Origin: Melioribacteraceae bacterium
Lineage (GTDB): Bacteria > Bacteroidota > Ignavibacteria > Ignavibacteriales > Melioribacteraceae
DNA: 64,000 bases
Reading direction: 5' to 3'
Assembly: GCA_030584085.1 (NCBI GenBank)
Contig: CP129490.1
Coordinates: 963,511-1,027,510, forward strand
Shown: positions 1 through 9,537 of the stretch, in pieces
Layout of the letters: every line of letters starts with the position of its first letter
Position numbering within the stretch: the first letter of the stretch is position 1
Notes under the pieces: model-generated
What the model was told of the DNA's origin: nothing
Seen by the model: the letters and a program-made list of their open reading frames with translations, nothing else
The model's database searches: none
Position numbers and translations under genes: made by a program

Positions 1-527
1 TAAGAGAATCTTTGGGAATTGTTACATCAGAAGCTGAGAAATTGAAAAAAGAATTTGGTTACGCAACTGAAGAGGCAATAATCAAAGAAGAAGATATCTA
101 TATAAAAGGTGTTGGTGCAAGAGGTAATGTTAAAATTCCCGTAACACTCTTAACACAGGTTATACATGTAAGAATGCGTGAACTCTTCTCTATAATAGAT
201 AACGAATTAAGACAAACGGGATTCAAAAATAAAATTAAAGCCGGAATAGTTTTAACCGGCGGCGGCTCATTATTAAAAGGTTGTAAAGAATTAGCCGAAG
301 AAGTTTTTGGTATGCCTGCAAGAATCGGAATACCTATTGAACTTGGATCTGGTTTATCAAATGAAATTGAAAGTCCTGAATTTGCAACCGTAGGTGGATT
401 GATAAAGGGAGTTCCCGGTTCACCAGCAGAAGATACCGGAAAAACTTTCAAATTAAAAAAAGATAAAAGTACGGTCAAAATTGGAAGTTTCTTCAAACGA
501 ATACAAGAATTTTTTGATGAATTATAA
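1..527 (+). CDS. ftsA: Cell division protein FtsA, C-terminal part (5' end outside window)
   Basis: This is the last 174 codons of an actin-like ATPase; the frame is open from base 3, so the true start lies upstream and the first internal TTG at base 12 is not the start. FtsA polymerises at the inner membrane and anchors FtsZ to it. Visible are the phosphate/adenosine-binding motif VLTGGGSLLKG and the usual late VGG segment. The extreme C terminus (GSFFKRIQEFFDEL) looks like the amphipathic membrane-targeting helix of the family. ftsZ follows 29 bases downstream, the classic order. Identification rests on the motifs, the C-terminal helix and the neighbour. Confidence 0.93.
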   Translation, partial: RESLGIVTSEAEKLKKEFGYATEEAIIKEEDIYIKGVGARGNVKIPVTLLTQVIHVRMRELFSIIDNELRQTGFKNKIKAGIVLTGGGSLLKGCKELAEEVFGMPARIGIPIELGSGLSNEIESPEFATVGGLIKGVPGSPAEDTGKTFKLKKDKSTVKIGSFFKRIQEFFDEL

Positions 528-556
528 AAACATAAATACCACAACAAGGAGGTAAC

Positions 557-1846
557 ATGAGTAAATTTGCCACCCTAGAACGCGATCATGAACTTTCCGC
601 ACGTCTTAAAGTTGTAGGCGTAGGCGGTGGCGGTTGTAACGCTATCGAAAGTATGATCAAAAGAGGATTGACAGGCGTAGAGTATGTCGCTATTAATACT
701 GACGCACAAGTTCTCCAAAAAAATAGTGCAGATCATAAAGTTCAAGTAGGTGTTGGACTGACAAAGGGTCTTGGTGCCGGAGCTGATCCTGAAGTAGGAA
801 AGAAAGCAACCGAAGAGGATAGAGAAAAAATTAAGGGAATTTTAAACCACAGTGATATGGTATTTGTCACTGCCGGAATGGGTGGTGGAACCGGAACCGG
901 TGGAGCACCTATTGTTGCATCTATAGCAAAAAGTGTTGGTGCTTTAGTGATCGGAATTGTTACAAAACCATTTCGCTGGGAAGGTAAAAAGCGAATGATG
1001 AATGCCGAAGCAGGTATTCAAGAACTCAGACAATTTGTAGATAGTTTAATAGTTATCCCTAACGAAAGAATTCTAAACATTTTGGATAGTTCGGTTGGTG
1101 CGTTAACTGCATTCGATAAACCCAACGAAGTTCTTTATGAAGCTACCAGAGGTATCGCTGATATTATAACCGTACCCGGAATTATAAATGTTGATTTCGC
1201 CGATGTGCGTTCAGTAATGAATCATAGCGGCGAAGCATTGATGGGTTGCGGAATTTCTTCAGGTGAAAATCGTTCCGTTGAAGCTGCTCAAAAAGCAATT
1301 TCATCACCTCTGTTGGAAGGTATTTCAATCAAAGGTGCAAAGAATATTCTACTTAATGTAACCGGTTCAAGCAATCTAACGATGCAGGAAATCGAGGAAG
1401 GTAATAGAGTTATTTACGAAGCTGCCGGTGAAGAAGCTAACATTATATTTGGTTTAGTTAATAAAGAAGAAATGAATGAATATGTTTCGTACACTGTAAT
1501 TGCAACTGGATTTTCTTCAAGAAGTGAATCTAGCGGTGTAAGTAAATTGAGAGCAGAAAAACCCGAAAAGCCGAAAGAAGAAACAGAAAGATTTCCCATC
1601 GGTGGGTTTAATCGACGAGAATTGGAAATTGAAGACGAAGAAAATTTAGATGTACCGACAATCTTCAGAGTAAAAGGATCACAGAAAAAGATGTTTGAAT
1701 CTGCAGAATCCGAAATTAAAGGCGGATTCAAAATTGAACAGATGGATGCCTTCGAAAGTGAAAAAGCTGAGGAAAAGAAGAAAAAGAAAGAATTTGAAAT
1801 GAGAGAGCAAGACAGTTCCTCATTTTTACGAATGATGATGGATTAA
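557..1846 (+). CDS. ftsZ: Cell division protein FtsZ
   Basis: Tubulin-like GTPase that forms the division ring. The nucleotide-binding signature GGGTGTGGAP is at residues 109-118, and the early glycine-rich VVGVGGGGCNA and the T7-loop region are present. A strong Shine-Dalgarno AAGGAGG (546-552) sits just before the ATG. The peptide that binds FtsA and other partners is recognisable as DVPTIFR at residues 365-371. Unlike in E. coli it is not terminal: about 58 residues follow, with a lysine-rich stretch and the end SSSFLRMMMD. Length is 429 aa. It is probably cotranscribed with ftsA; an inverted repeat with a T-run follows the gene. Confidence 0.98.
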   Translation: MSKFATLERDHELSARLKVVGVGGGGCNAIESMIKRGLTGVEYVAINTDAQVLQKNSADHKVQVGVGLTKGLGAGADPEVGKKATEEDREKIKGILNHSDMVFVTAGMGGGTGTGGAPIVASIAKSVGALVIGIVTKPFRWEGKKRMMNAEAGIQELRQFVDSLIVIPNERILNILDSSVGALTAFDKPNEVLYEATRGIADIITVPGIINVDFADVRSVMNHSGEALMGCGISSGENRSVEAAQKAISSPLLEGISIKGAKNILLNVTGSSNLTMQEIEEGNRVIYEAAGEEANIIFGLVNKEEMNEYVSYTVIATGFSSRSESSGVSKLRAEKPEKPKEETERFPIGGFNRRELEIEDEENLDVPTIFRVKGSQKKMFESAESEIKGGFKIEQMDAFESEKAEEKKKKKEFEMREQDSSSFLRMMMD

Positions 1847-1870
1847 GGTTAACCCTAAATCCCTTTCTGC

Positions 1871-1948
1871 CAAAAGGCTGTTGACGAATCTTACCTTGTT
1901 GTGGTGACATGGTTGCAAAACAAGATATCGACACAGCCTTTTGTTTTT
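1871..1948 (+). terminator. Long-loop hairpin with T-run after ftsZ
   Basis: An 11-base perfect inverted repeat (CAAAAGGCTGT at 1871-1881, ACAGCCTTTTG at 1933-1943) is followed by TTTTT. The 51-base loop contains further imperfect pairing, for example TTGACGA against ATCGACA and ATCTT...TTGTT against AACAAGAT, so the whole may fold as one long bulged stem. It probably ends the division-cluster transcript. The unusual loop length leaves open a small structured RNA. Confidence 0.5.
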
Positions 1949-2023
1949 ACCTTCGTTATTGGTTTTTATTTTAGTTTATTATTACTAATTTTACCTTCTT
2001 AATCCATTATTAAATCAGACGGA

Positions 2024-2749
2024 ATGACAAAAAAGGTTTTTGTTTTATTTCTATTAATTTCCCTCCCAAATTTTGCTCAAGACGGTCAAAATGTTGGATG
2101 GATTACAAAATTCGGTCTTGCCGGCGGATTCAATCCTGTTTGGGTAATGCCAAATGTCGATCCTGTCAACAGCATGTTACCAAATTTTGGAGTCGATCAA
2201 CTCTCTACATCAGGAATGATGGCATACGGCGGTTCAGGTTATATTTATATATTATTGGTGGAAAATTTACGAATCGGTGGAATGGGATTCGGATTAACAC
2301 AATCCCGTGAAGGAAATGTAAACGGAGTAAATCGACAAGTTGATTATTCCTTATCAATGGGAGGAGTAACGATCGAATACACATTACCAATTCTTAAAAC
2401 ACCTGCAATATCAGTTGGGGCAATCCTAGGTTCCGGAAGTATAAATATAGATCTTTACCAAAATACTAATTCAGCAGAATGGAATGATACCTGGTCAGGT
2501 TTTGGCACTGAGACTGATACAAAAATGAATTCAATTGAAAATACATTTTATACAATTACACCAACTTTGAATATCGATTACCCGGTTACAAGATACTTAG
2601 CATTCAGAATCGGGACAGGGTATATAGTAACCTTTGCAGATGATTGGAAACTAAACAATGAATTAAAATTAAACGGAGTTCCATCAGATTTAAATGCAAA
2701 TTCATTTTTTATTCAAGCAGGTGTTTACTTAGGATTTTTTGCGTTTTAA
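2024..2749 (+). CDS. Predicted outer-membrane beta-barrel protein of unknown function
   Basis: 241 aa with a clear signal peptide (about residues 1-18, hydrophobic core VFVLFLLISL, cleavage near NFA-Q). The rest is rich in glycine, aromatic residues and short alternating hydrophobic strands, with an aromatic C terminus (YLGFFAF) as in small outer-membrane barrels. No specific family is recognised. It lies 54 bases before the Wza-like export gene on the same strand and may be part of the envelope or polysaccharide operon. A passenger role in polysaccharide export is only inference. Confidence 0.7.
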   Translation: MTKKVFVLFLLISLPNFAQDGQNVGWITKFGLAGGFNPVWVMPNVDPVNSMLPNFGVDQLSTSGMMAYGGSGYIYILLVENLRIGGMGFGLTQSREGNVNGVNRQVDYSLSMGGVTIEYTLPILKTPAISVGAILGSGSINIDLYQNTNSAEWNDTWSGFGTETDTKMNSIENTFYTITPTLNIDYPVTRYLAFRIGTGYIVTFADDWKLNNELKLNGVPSDLNANSFFIQAGVYLGFFAF

Positions 2750-2803
2750 ATAAAGTTATACTTTAAAAAGAATTTAAACCAAGTTCAAAAGGAATATTTT
2801 TCG

Positions 2804-4651
2804 ATGAAAAAAGTCTTTGAAATAATTTTTGCTCTAATTTTTATATCCTCAGTCTTATTTGCTCAGGATGATGATACAGAAGAGAAAAAACCTACCGGAA
2901 TGTTGGAAACTTGGTCGATGAACGATACGAAATCGATTCAAAGTTATTACCAAAATCTATTTGGATCCAAATCTTCCCAATTAACAAGTGATCTTTTTCC
3001 ATCTTATGATGTTGATAAAGAAAAATTAATCGAAAAATTGAGAGAAGCGATTCCGCTTCAAGGACCAATTGATCCAGACAAGTATTTGGTTGGACCGGGT
3101 GATATTTTGGATGTTACAATTGTTGGTAATCTACCAAACTCATTTATTCTGCAAGTTTCACCGGAAGCTACAATTGTAATCCCTACAATTGGTGTGATTA
3201 ATGTCAGAAACATGTATTTATCGCAAGCCAAGAAAGAGGTAGAAAAAGTTTTATCAAGCCAATTCAAGAATTCTAAAGTATCTACTACCTTAATTTCTCC
3301 TAGAATTTTTACTGTATCGGTTGGCGGGGTGGTAAATAATCCTGGTAATTTTTATGCATCTTCAGTTCAAAGAGTAGATGAGGTCATTTATTTGGCCAAC
3401 CTTAAAACCAATTTAGCGCAATCTGATATTTCTCAGTTACAAACTCAAGAAAGAGAATTACTAAACAGACAAGGTGTAATTCAGTACTTCAGAAATGACG
3501 AGCTTAAAGAACAGAGACTGAAAATGTCATTGAGAAATATTAAGCTGATTAGATTAAATGGCGATACTCTTAATGTTGATTTGGTCAGATATTATGCAAC
3601 AGGAGATGTAAAATATAATCCGTTTTTGCAAGACGGCGATAGAATATTCATTCCGAATGAATCTTTGCATGGTAACAGTCTAACAATAAGTGGGGAAGTA
3701 AGATTGACTGGTGAATATGAATATTCACCCCACGATTCCTTGAGCTCAATTTTTGCAATTTCCCAAGGCCCAACTGAAATCGCTGATTTGGAAAAAGTAA
3801 ATCTGTATCGTACTAATTTTAATACCGGCGAAATCACAAAAATGGTGATTAATGTTACAGATATAATTAATTCTAAGAAGACTGGTATGCCTCTTCAACC
3901 GGGAGATAGAATTGTCTTCCGACCCAAATATCCTCGTGAACAAGCATTGAGTGTTACAATCAAAGGTGAAGTTGTTTCCCCTGGTGTTTATCCGATTATA
4001 CGAAATCAAACCACAATTAGGGACTTGATTGAGGAAGCCGGAGGATTTACAAAACATGCATCGCTTTCGCAAGCTTCTGTTATAAGATTTGGTGAGGAAA
4101 TTGACAAAGCAAAAGAGAATCCTGATTACATGCGGCTCGAAGAGATGCGTCTTGGTGCCCTCAACCAAAGAATGAGAGAATATTTTAACTATGAATATGC
4201 AATTAAACGTGGTTTTGTTGCCGTTGATTTTGTTGAACTTTTCATAAATGAAAATGAGAATTATAATATAACACTGCAGGATGGTGATGTAATAATAATA
4301 CCTGAAAAGCAAAATACAGTATATGTCTTTGGACAAATTGCAAGGAGCGGATATTATAACTATGTACCCGATGCCGAGTATGATTTCTACATTAATTTAG
4401 CCGGGGGTTATGGTGAAATGGCTCAATCGGGGGATACTCGAATTATTAAAGCCGGTACAAAAAATTGGGTTGATCCAAGCGATACAAACATTGAACCCGG
4501 AGATGTGATTTATATACCTCGTGATATGGATTTTGAGGATAAAACATTTAGCTACTGGTTTTCTTGGTTTGCTGAAATAGTCGCTGTTGCTGCGGGTATA
4601 GCAACCGTTATTCTTGTCGCTCAATCGAGTTCTAGTGGAGGAGGAAACTAA
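2804..4651 (+). CDS. Wza-like polysaccharide export protein with SLBB repeats
   Basis: 615 aa outer-membrane export protein that would carry capsular or exopolysaccharide across the periplasm and outer membrane. A signal peptide spans residues 1-20 (cleavage LFA-Q; no lipobox cysteine). The polysaccharide-export domain starts near residue 93 (LVGPGDILDVTI). At least four SLBB-type repeats follow, each with a G-x-V/I-x-x-P/S-G-x-Y pattern (VGGVVNNPGNFY, ISGEVRLTGEY, IKGEVVSPGVY, VFGQIARSGYY). A hydrophobic helix at about residues 590-608 near the C terminus is suited to the outer-membrane helical barrel of Wza. It is larger than E. coli Wza because of extra SLBB units. The chain-length gene starts 5 bases downstream. 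Confidence 0.92.
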   Translation: MKKVFEIIFALIFISSVLFAQDDDTEEKKPTGMLETWSMNDTKSIQSYYQNLFGSKSSQLTSDLFPSYDVDKEKLIEKLREAIPLQGPIDPDKYLVGPGDILDVTIVGNLPNSFILQVSPEATIVIPTIGVINVRNMYLSQAKKEVEKVLSSQFKNSKVSTTLISPRIFTVSVGGVVNNPGNFYASSVQRVDEVIYLANLKTNLAQSDISQLQTQERELLNRQGVIQYFRNDELKEQRLKMSLRNIKLIRLNGDTLNVDLVRYYATGDVKYNPFLQDGDRIFIPNESLHGNSLTISGEVRLTGEYEYSPHDSLSSIFAISQGPTEIADLEKVNLYRTNFNTGEITKMVINVTDIINSKKTGMPLQPGDRIVFRPKYPREQALSVTIKGEVVSPGVYPIIRNQTTIRDLIEEAGGFTKHASLSQASVIRFGEEIDKAKENPDYMRLEEMRLGALNQRMREYFNYEYAIKRGFVAVDFVELFINENENYNITLQDGDVIIIPEKQNTVYVFGQIARSGYYNYVPDAEYDFYINLAGGYGEMAQSGDTRIIKAGTKNWVDPSDTNIEPGDVIYIPRDMDFEDKTFSYWFSWFAEIVAVAAGIATVILVAQSSSSGGGN

Positions 4652-4656
4652 AATTT

Positions 4657-5907
4657 ATGAATAATCAAGAAACACAAATACAAGAACAAAAAATGACCGG
4701 TTCACCTTTAGTAGAATTCGTAACAACTATCGTAAGGTATAGATACTTCTTAGTAATCTTTATTTTATCGATAACTATTATTGCTACGGTGTATGCCCTG
4801 GTTGCGCCCAAATGGTACAAATCAACATCGGTAGTTTTAGCGGCAGAACAATCAAGTCTGTTAGGTAGTTTGGGAGGCTTATCATCAATAGTAAAAGGTT
4901 TTTCTGCTTCGAGCGGTTTGGCTAGTCTTACCGGGAACACAGAAACCGATAGATATTTAGCTATTTTACAAAGTAGCACGGTTTACGATAACGTTATAAA
5001 GAAATTTAATCTCCGCGAAGTTTATGAAATGGAAGATGATTATTATGAAAAGCTTGTCAAAGAATTGCAAGGAAACGTAAACATGGAAGTCGGCGATGAA
5101 GGTCAGTTGATTATCTCTGTTTATGATAAGGATAAACAACGTGCCGCTGACATGGCTAATTATTTTGTCGATCAGCTAAATGAAGTTAACACCCGGATGC
5201 ATGTATTCAATGCAAAGGCAAATAGGGAGTTTATCGAAAAAAGATATTTCAAAAATTTAGCTGATATCGATTCGTTAGAGTATGCAATGAGGGATTTTCA
5301 AGAAAAATATGGTGTGATAGCGGTACCTGAACAATTAAAAACTACCGTGACTGCAATGGCTGCGATGTATGGACAGTTAGTTGAGAAACAACTGGAATTA
5401 AAAGTGTTGGAACAATCACTTAATGAAAATCATCCTTTAGTAAGTATATCAAAAGCGCAAGTAAATGAATTAGAGAAGCGAATAAACTCGATGAGTACAA
5501 CCGGTAGTAAAATGACCGATGATGATGTTAATTTGTTAATACCATTTAGGCAAGCTCCGGAACTTGGCAGAAATTATTTAAAAATTTACAGGGATTTAGA
5601 AATACAATACGAAATCCTGGAATTTGTAACACCGCTTTACGAACAAGCAAAAGTTGAAGAAGTAAGAAATACTCCATCAGTCCTTGTTCTGGATTATGCA
5701 GGTCCCGCGGAAAGAAAAGCAAAACCAAAAGGGACAATTTATTTGGCGGTTTCGTTTGTCATATCCTTATTACTGGGATTGTTTATAGTGTTTTCAATTC
5801 ATCTGCTCAAAAAGTTTAATAATCTTCAAGATTCCAGATCAATATATATTAAAGATTCACTCTACAATGATTATGTGAAGCTTCGTAAGTTAATTAAAAA
5901 AAGCTGA
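4657..5907 (+). CDS. Wzz/GumC-type chain-length determinant protein (no kinase domain)
   Basis: 416 aa inner-membrane polysaccharide co-polymerase. One transmembrane helix lies near residues 30-50 (YFLVIFILSITIIATVYAL) and a second near 361-384. Between them is a long periplasmic helical domain containing the family-typical NENHPLVSISKAQV segment. The protein ends about 30 residues after the second helix, so the cytoplasmic tyrosine autokinase found in Wzc is absent and no separate kinase gene is seen in the window. It is tightly spaced to the Wza-like gene (5 bases) and the flippase (4 bases). It is expected to set polymer length together with the Wzy-like protein. Confidence 0.88.
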   Translation: MNNQETQIQEQKMTGSPLVEFVTTIVRYRYFLVIFILSITIIATVYALVAPKWYKSTSVVLAAEQSSLLGSLGGLSSIVKGFSASSGLASLTGNTETDRYLAILQSSTVYDNVIKKFNLREVYEMEDDYYEKLVKELQGNVNMEVGDEGQLIISVYDKDKQRAADMANYFVDQLNEVNTRMHVFNAKANREFIEKRYFKNLADIDSLEYAMRDFQEKYGVIAVPEQLKTTVTAMAAMYGQLVEKQLELKVLEQSLNENHPLVSISKAQVNELEKRINSMSTTGSKMTDDDVNLLIPFRQAPELGRNYLKIYRDLEIQYEILEFVTPLYEQAKVEEVRNTPSVLVLDYAGPAERKAKPKGTIYLAVSFVISLLLGLFIVFSIHLLKKFNNLQDSRSIYIKDSLYNDYVKLRKLIKKS

Positions 5908-5911
5908 AGAG

Positions 5912-7342
5912 ATGAGTGAAATAAGCCTATTAAAAAGGAACTCACTTTATTATTTTATCTCATCACTTGCTCGTCTTGTAGCCAATTCATTAATCTTTAT
6001 TATTATAGCGAGAATTTTTGGGGCTGAAGAGTTTGGTCTCTTCTCAACGGCGCATACATTATCAACATTGTTTTTGCTGCTTGCTGATTTTGGTTTCGAT
6101 ATCCTTATTACTACAGAAATAGCTCGATACAGAAATGATATCAGAAAGATAGTCAGCAAATATTTTCCTATTAAATTCGTCTTTACCCTGGCAGCAGCAA
6201 TCCTTTTAGCAATAACTAATCTTTTGCTGCCAATTCCGGAATCATCAAAAACATTGGTATTTATTTTTCTGTTCAATATGGTTTTTACTTCCTTACTGAA
6301 TCTCTTATTTGCTTTCTTTAGAGGAATTGAGAAATTTAAGTATGAAGCAATTGTTTCATCAATAAGTAATTTTGGATTATTAACTGTTATCGGTGGCTTA
6401 GCTTATTTCCAACAAGATCTTGTCATACTTGCTGTCTCAATGGTCGCGATAAGGTTATTCAGTCTTATCGTAGCCTATACTATATTCAAAAAGAATCTCG
6501 ACAAAATAGTTTTGAACTTTAACTTTGTTAGACTGAGAGTTGAATTTAAGAAGGTAATGATTTTTGGATTTCATCTTCTTTTTGGAACCCTCTTCTTCCA
6601 AATTGATTCAATTCTTATTCTAGCGATTCGAGGAGAATTTGATGCCGGACTTTATCAGGCGGTTTTCAAATTAATGATGATCTCATTAATTATTCCCGAT
6701 GTTCTAGTCGGAGCACTAATGCCAACATTAACCAGGTTATACAGCAATGGTGATCAAAAATGGATGGCAATTAACAAAGTACTATTTAAATGTTTGTATC
6801 TAACTGGTCTTTTAGTAGGCTTTCTATTTTTTTCATATCCCGAATTTATCCTTGACAATATTTATAAGAAGACAGAATTTTTAGATTCAGTATTTATTTT
6901 AAAGTTAGCTGGAATTGTCGTTTTCATACGATACTTTTTCGAATCGTTTGCAGCCTCCCTTACAGTATGTGACAAACAATCTCGAAGAACGATAACCGTT
7001 ATAGTGGCATCTTTTTTAAGTATCAGCTTAAATATTATTTTCTTACCTATTTATGGGATAACTGTGAGTATTGTAATTTCAATAATGGTTAATTTTATTG
7101 CTGGCGTTTTTTATTTAACATTCGTGTCTAAGTCATTTCTGTTGTGGTTCGTTGATCTTAAGTATGTATTCCCTTTGTTGTTAATCGTGTTTTTTTCTAC
7201 ACCATTTTTCAATGAACTAATAAATTCCGAAATAACTAGAATCATAGTCAGTGTCTTTATATTTGTTACACTGACTCTTTTTATTAATTTTAGTGGAAAA
7301 GAGAGACAACTCTTATTCGCTATAAAAGACAATATTGCTTAG
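5912..7342 (+). CDS. Wzx-type oligosaccharide flippase (first of two)
   Basis: 476 aa, almost entirely hydrophobic with about 12-14 predicted membrane helices. It has the N-terminal pattern of the polysaccharide-transport branch of the MATE/MOP superfamily (RNSLYYFISSLARLVANSL, then IFGAEEFGLFSTA). It would flip undecaprenyl-linked repeat units from the cytoplasmic to the periplasmic face. The ATG lies 4 bases after the Wzz-like gene, and the next glycosyltransferase starts immediately after its stop. Assignment to the family is firm; the substrate is unknown. Confidence 0.87.
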   Translation: MSEISLLKRNSLYYFISSLARLVANSLIFIIIARIFGAEEFGLFSTAHTLSTLFLLLADFGFDILITTEIARYRNDIRKIVSKYFPIKFVFTLAAAILLAITNLLLPIPESSKTLVFIFLFNMVFTSLLNLLFAFFRGIEKFKYEAIVSSISNFGLLTVIGGLAYFQQDLVILAVSMVAIRLFSLIVAYTIFKKNLDKIVLNFNFVRLRVEFKKVMIFGFHLLFGTLFFQIDSILILAIRGEFDAGLYQAVFKLMMISLIIPDVLVGALMPTLTRLYSNGDQKWMAINKVLFKCLYLTGLLVGFLFFSYPEFILDNIYKKTEFLDSVFILKLAGIVVFIRYFFESFAASLTVCDKQSRRTITVIVASFLSISLNIIFLPIYGITVSIVISIMVNFIAGVFYLTFVSKSFLLWFVDLKYVFPLLLIVFFSTPFFNELINSEITRIIVSVFIFVTLTLFINFSGKERQLLFAIKDNIA

Positions 7343-7343
7343 A

Positions 7344-8264
7344 ATGGATTATCCTTTAGTCTATATATTGATTCTTAATTATAATAGATATCAAGATACA
7401 ATTGAGTGCGTAGATTCGATAAAAGCAGTAAATTATAAAAATTATAAATTGCTTATAGTAGATAACTCATCGACAGACAATTCATATGAAAGACTTATTA
7501 AGTATTATCCTGAATATGAAATTTTAAAAACGGATTCAAATCTGGGTTACACAGGTGGCATCAACTTTGGCTTAAATATTTTATTATCTCGCAATTCTGA
7601 ATATATCTTGATACTGAATAATGATACAGTTGTCGATAAAAATTTTTTATGCGAATTGGTGAAAGGTTTTAACAAGCAAGGTAATATTGGAGCTGCCTGT
7701 GGTACAATACTCTGTGAGCATAATAGAAACGAGATTTGGTACGCTGGTGGAAAAATACACAAATATAGAGGTCTTGCTTCCCATAACTATAAGGGTGAAT
7801 TTTTTTCAGGTAAATTTAAAAAACTTGGTTGTCAAAAAACTGAATTTATTACTGGATGTATGCTTTTTCTCAAAACTAGCGTACTCAGAAAAGTTGGCAA
7901 TGAGGACAACAGATTTTTTATGTATTTAGACGATATAGAGTTTTCGATAAGAATTCGTAAAAATGGTTACGAATTATTTTATATACCTAATTCAATTATT
8001 TATCATAAAGTCATTGGTGAAAAAGAAAGTCCATTCAAACTTTATTATTCAGTAAGGAATAGATTGTTATTAATAAATTCATCATTTGTAAACCCTGGAA
8101 AAACAATTTCTAAAATTTATTTTATGACTGTGATCTTGCTTAAACTTTTCGTTTGGCGGTTTACAAACAAAAGATTTTTTCAATCAGCTAAAGCTGGGCT
8201 GTTTGATTATTACAAAAGGAATTTTGGTATGGGTAGGGGACTTCAATATTTAGGAAAATATTAA
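7344..8264 (+). CDS. Glycosyltransferase family 2 (rhamnosyltransferase-like)
   Basis: About 306 aa GT-A enzyme. It has the N-terminal nucleotide-binding pattern LILNYNRYQDTIECVDSI and VDNSSTDNS, the segment NLGYTGGIN, the metal-binding-type ILILNNDT, and a late acidic motif (YLDDIEFSIRI) followed by IIYHK and YYSVRNR. These are typical of WbbL/RfbN-like sugar transferases. ATG 7344 begins one base after the flippase stop; an in-frame TTG at 7335 would overlap that gene and is less likely. It should add a sugar to the lipid-linked repeat unit; donor and acceptor cannot be told. It resembles the GT2 at 9538-10446. Confidence 0.86.
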   Translation: MDYPLVYILILNYNRYQDTIECVDSIKAVNYKNYKLLIVDNSSTDNSYERLIKYYPEYEILKTDSNLGYTGGINFGLNILLSRNSEYILILNNDTVVDKNFLCELVKGFNKQGNIGAACGTILCEHNRNEIWYAGGKIHKYRGLASHNYKGEFFSGKFKKLGCQKTEFITGCMLFLKTSVLRKVGNEDNRFFMYLDDIEFSIRIRKNGYELFYIPNSIIYHKVIGEKESPFKLYYSVRNRLLLINSSFVNPGKTISKIYFMTVILLKLFVWRFTNKRFFQSAKAGLFDYYKRNFGMGRGLQYLGKY

Positions 8265-8270
8265 CTTAAG

Positions 8271-9521
8271 ATGACAATCATCAGCTTCATATCATTTACA
8301 TTGCTCGTAATTTTAATTTTTACCGGTTTATTTAAAAAGAGTGATTTCTTCTCACCTGCCAGAACTTTTGGATTAGTTTGGCTTACGGCGATTGGGTTGA
8401 CAGATTTGAAATTAAGTCGATTACAAGTCCAGTGGGATCTCTTCGGTTGGTTTATGCTTTTACTTGGTTTAGCTTCATTTTTATTAGGTATTTATATATG
8501 CTACACAATTTTCTGGGATAAAAAACTGCAAAGTGTCCATGAGATACGAGCAAATATTCGAAATGTTGAATTTGATGAACAACGACTCTTTAAATTAATT
8601 GTCATATACTTTATAGTATTTGCTACTAGTTTTTTATTAGAATTCCTGATTGAGGGATACATTCCAATTTTTACTCCTCAACCGGACAAAGCTAGAAAAA
8701 TGTTCGGTGTTTTTGGGTTACATCTGCTTGTAAACGGAGTAAATGTAATTCTATTCTTAATTGCGCAATACTTCATTTTTATTAAAGGTGAGTATAAACG
8801 TAAAACTGTTTTAGGTGTAATTACCATTATTTCGGTCGGTAGTTTCTTAATGCTTTTACAACGATATAACTTTTTTATTCTAACGATCATGATTTTTATT
8901 TTCCTTTATTACTCCGGGAGAAATATTAGACTGAGGACCTATGTAATTATGCTGGTGATATTGGTGGGATCAGTTTTGTTAATTAGAAACTTACGAATCG
9001 CACAATTAGCTGAATTCTATTTTTATTACATGGCCGAAATGAAATTTTCCGTTGATTACGCAATTTTCTCAGAACCCTACATGTATATTGTCATGAATTT
9101 AGAAAACTTCGTGCATAATTTTAACAAGATTGAAAATCACGCTCTTGGTTTTTTTACAAGTGACTTTCTAACGGCACTTCTTGGTATGAAGCATTGGATA
9201 GCTGAATATTTTGGTTTGGAAAAATTCCCACATTTTATATCCGGTTATAACACATTCCCATTTTATTGGGCTTACTATTATGATTTTGGAATACTTGGCT
9301 TAGCAATATTGCCAGGTATACTTGGTTTTATAATATCATATACATATTATTTATTAAGGTCAAAACCTAGCGTAAAGCGGCTTGTGTTATATTCAATTGG
9401 ATTTATAGTAATAGTTATTTCTTATTCTTCCGATCCGTTGACCCGTTTGGATATGATGTTCAATTTTACTTTAATATATGCTTCACAATTCTTTTTCATA
9501 AAAGTATCTGATAAAACCTAA
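8271..9521 (+). CDS. Wzy-like oligosaccharide repeat-unit polymerase
   Basis: 416 aa with roughly 10-12 membrane helices and a longer periplasmic loop around residues 250-330. The N-terminal SPARTFGLVW and an arrangement without other catalytic motifs fit the divergent oligosaccharide-repeat-unit polymerase group. Position strongly supports this: it lies between two glycosyltransferases and downstream of flippase and chain-length genes, where wzy is expected. Wzy proteins share little sequence, so the call is by topology and context. ATG start, 6 bases after the preceding stop. The gene is very AT-rich, as polymerase genes usually are. Confidence 0.75.
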   Translation: MTIISFISFTLLVILIFTGLFKKSDFFSPARTFGLVWLTAIGLTDLKLSRLQVQWDLFGWFMLLLGLASFLLGIYICYTIFWDKKLQSVHEIRANIRNVEFDEQRLFKLIVIYFIVFATSFLLEFLIEGYIPIFTPQPDKARKMFGVFGLHLLVNGVNVILFLIAQYFIFIKGEYKRKTVLGVITIISVGSFLMLLQRYNFFILTIMIFIFLYYSGRNIRLRTYVIMLVILVGSVLLIRNLRIAQLAEFYFYYMAEMKFSVDYAIFSEPYMYIVMNLENFVHNFNKIENHALGFFTSDFLTALLGMKHWIAEYFGLEKFPHFISGYNTFPFYWAYYYDFGILGLAILPGILGFIISYTYYLLRSKPSVKRLVLYSIGFIVIVISYSSDPLTRLDMMFNFTLIYASQFFFIKVSDKT

Positions 9522-9537
9522 CATACGTGGAGTAGAT

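Noticed and set aside
98-547. Antisense open frame of 149 codons over ftsA
   Set aside because: It is an exact shadow of the ftsA frame, with no ribosome site and no recognisable protein pattern.
3746-4336. Antisense open frame of 196 codons within the Wza-like gene
   Set aside because: Long only because the sense gene is AT-rich; the composition is unnatural (Cys, Tyr, Ile, Asn-rich) and no start signal is seen.
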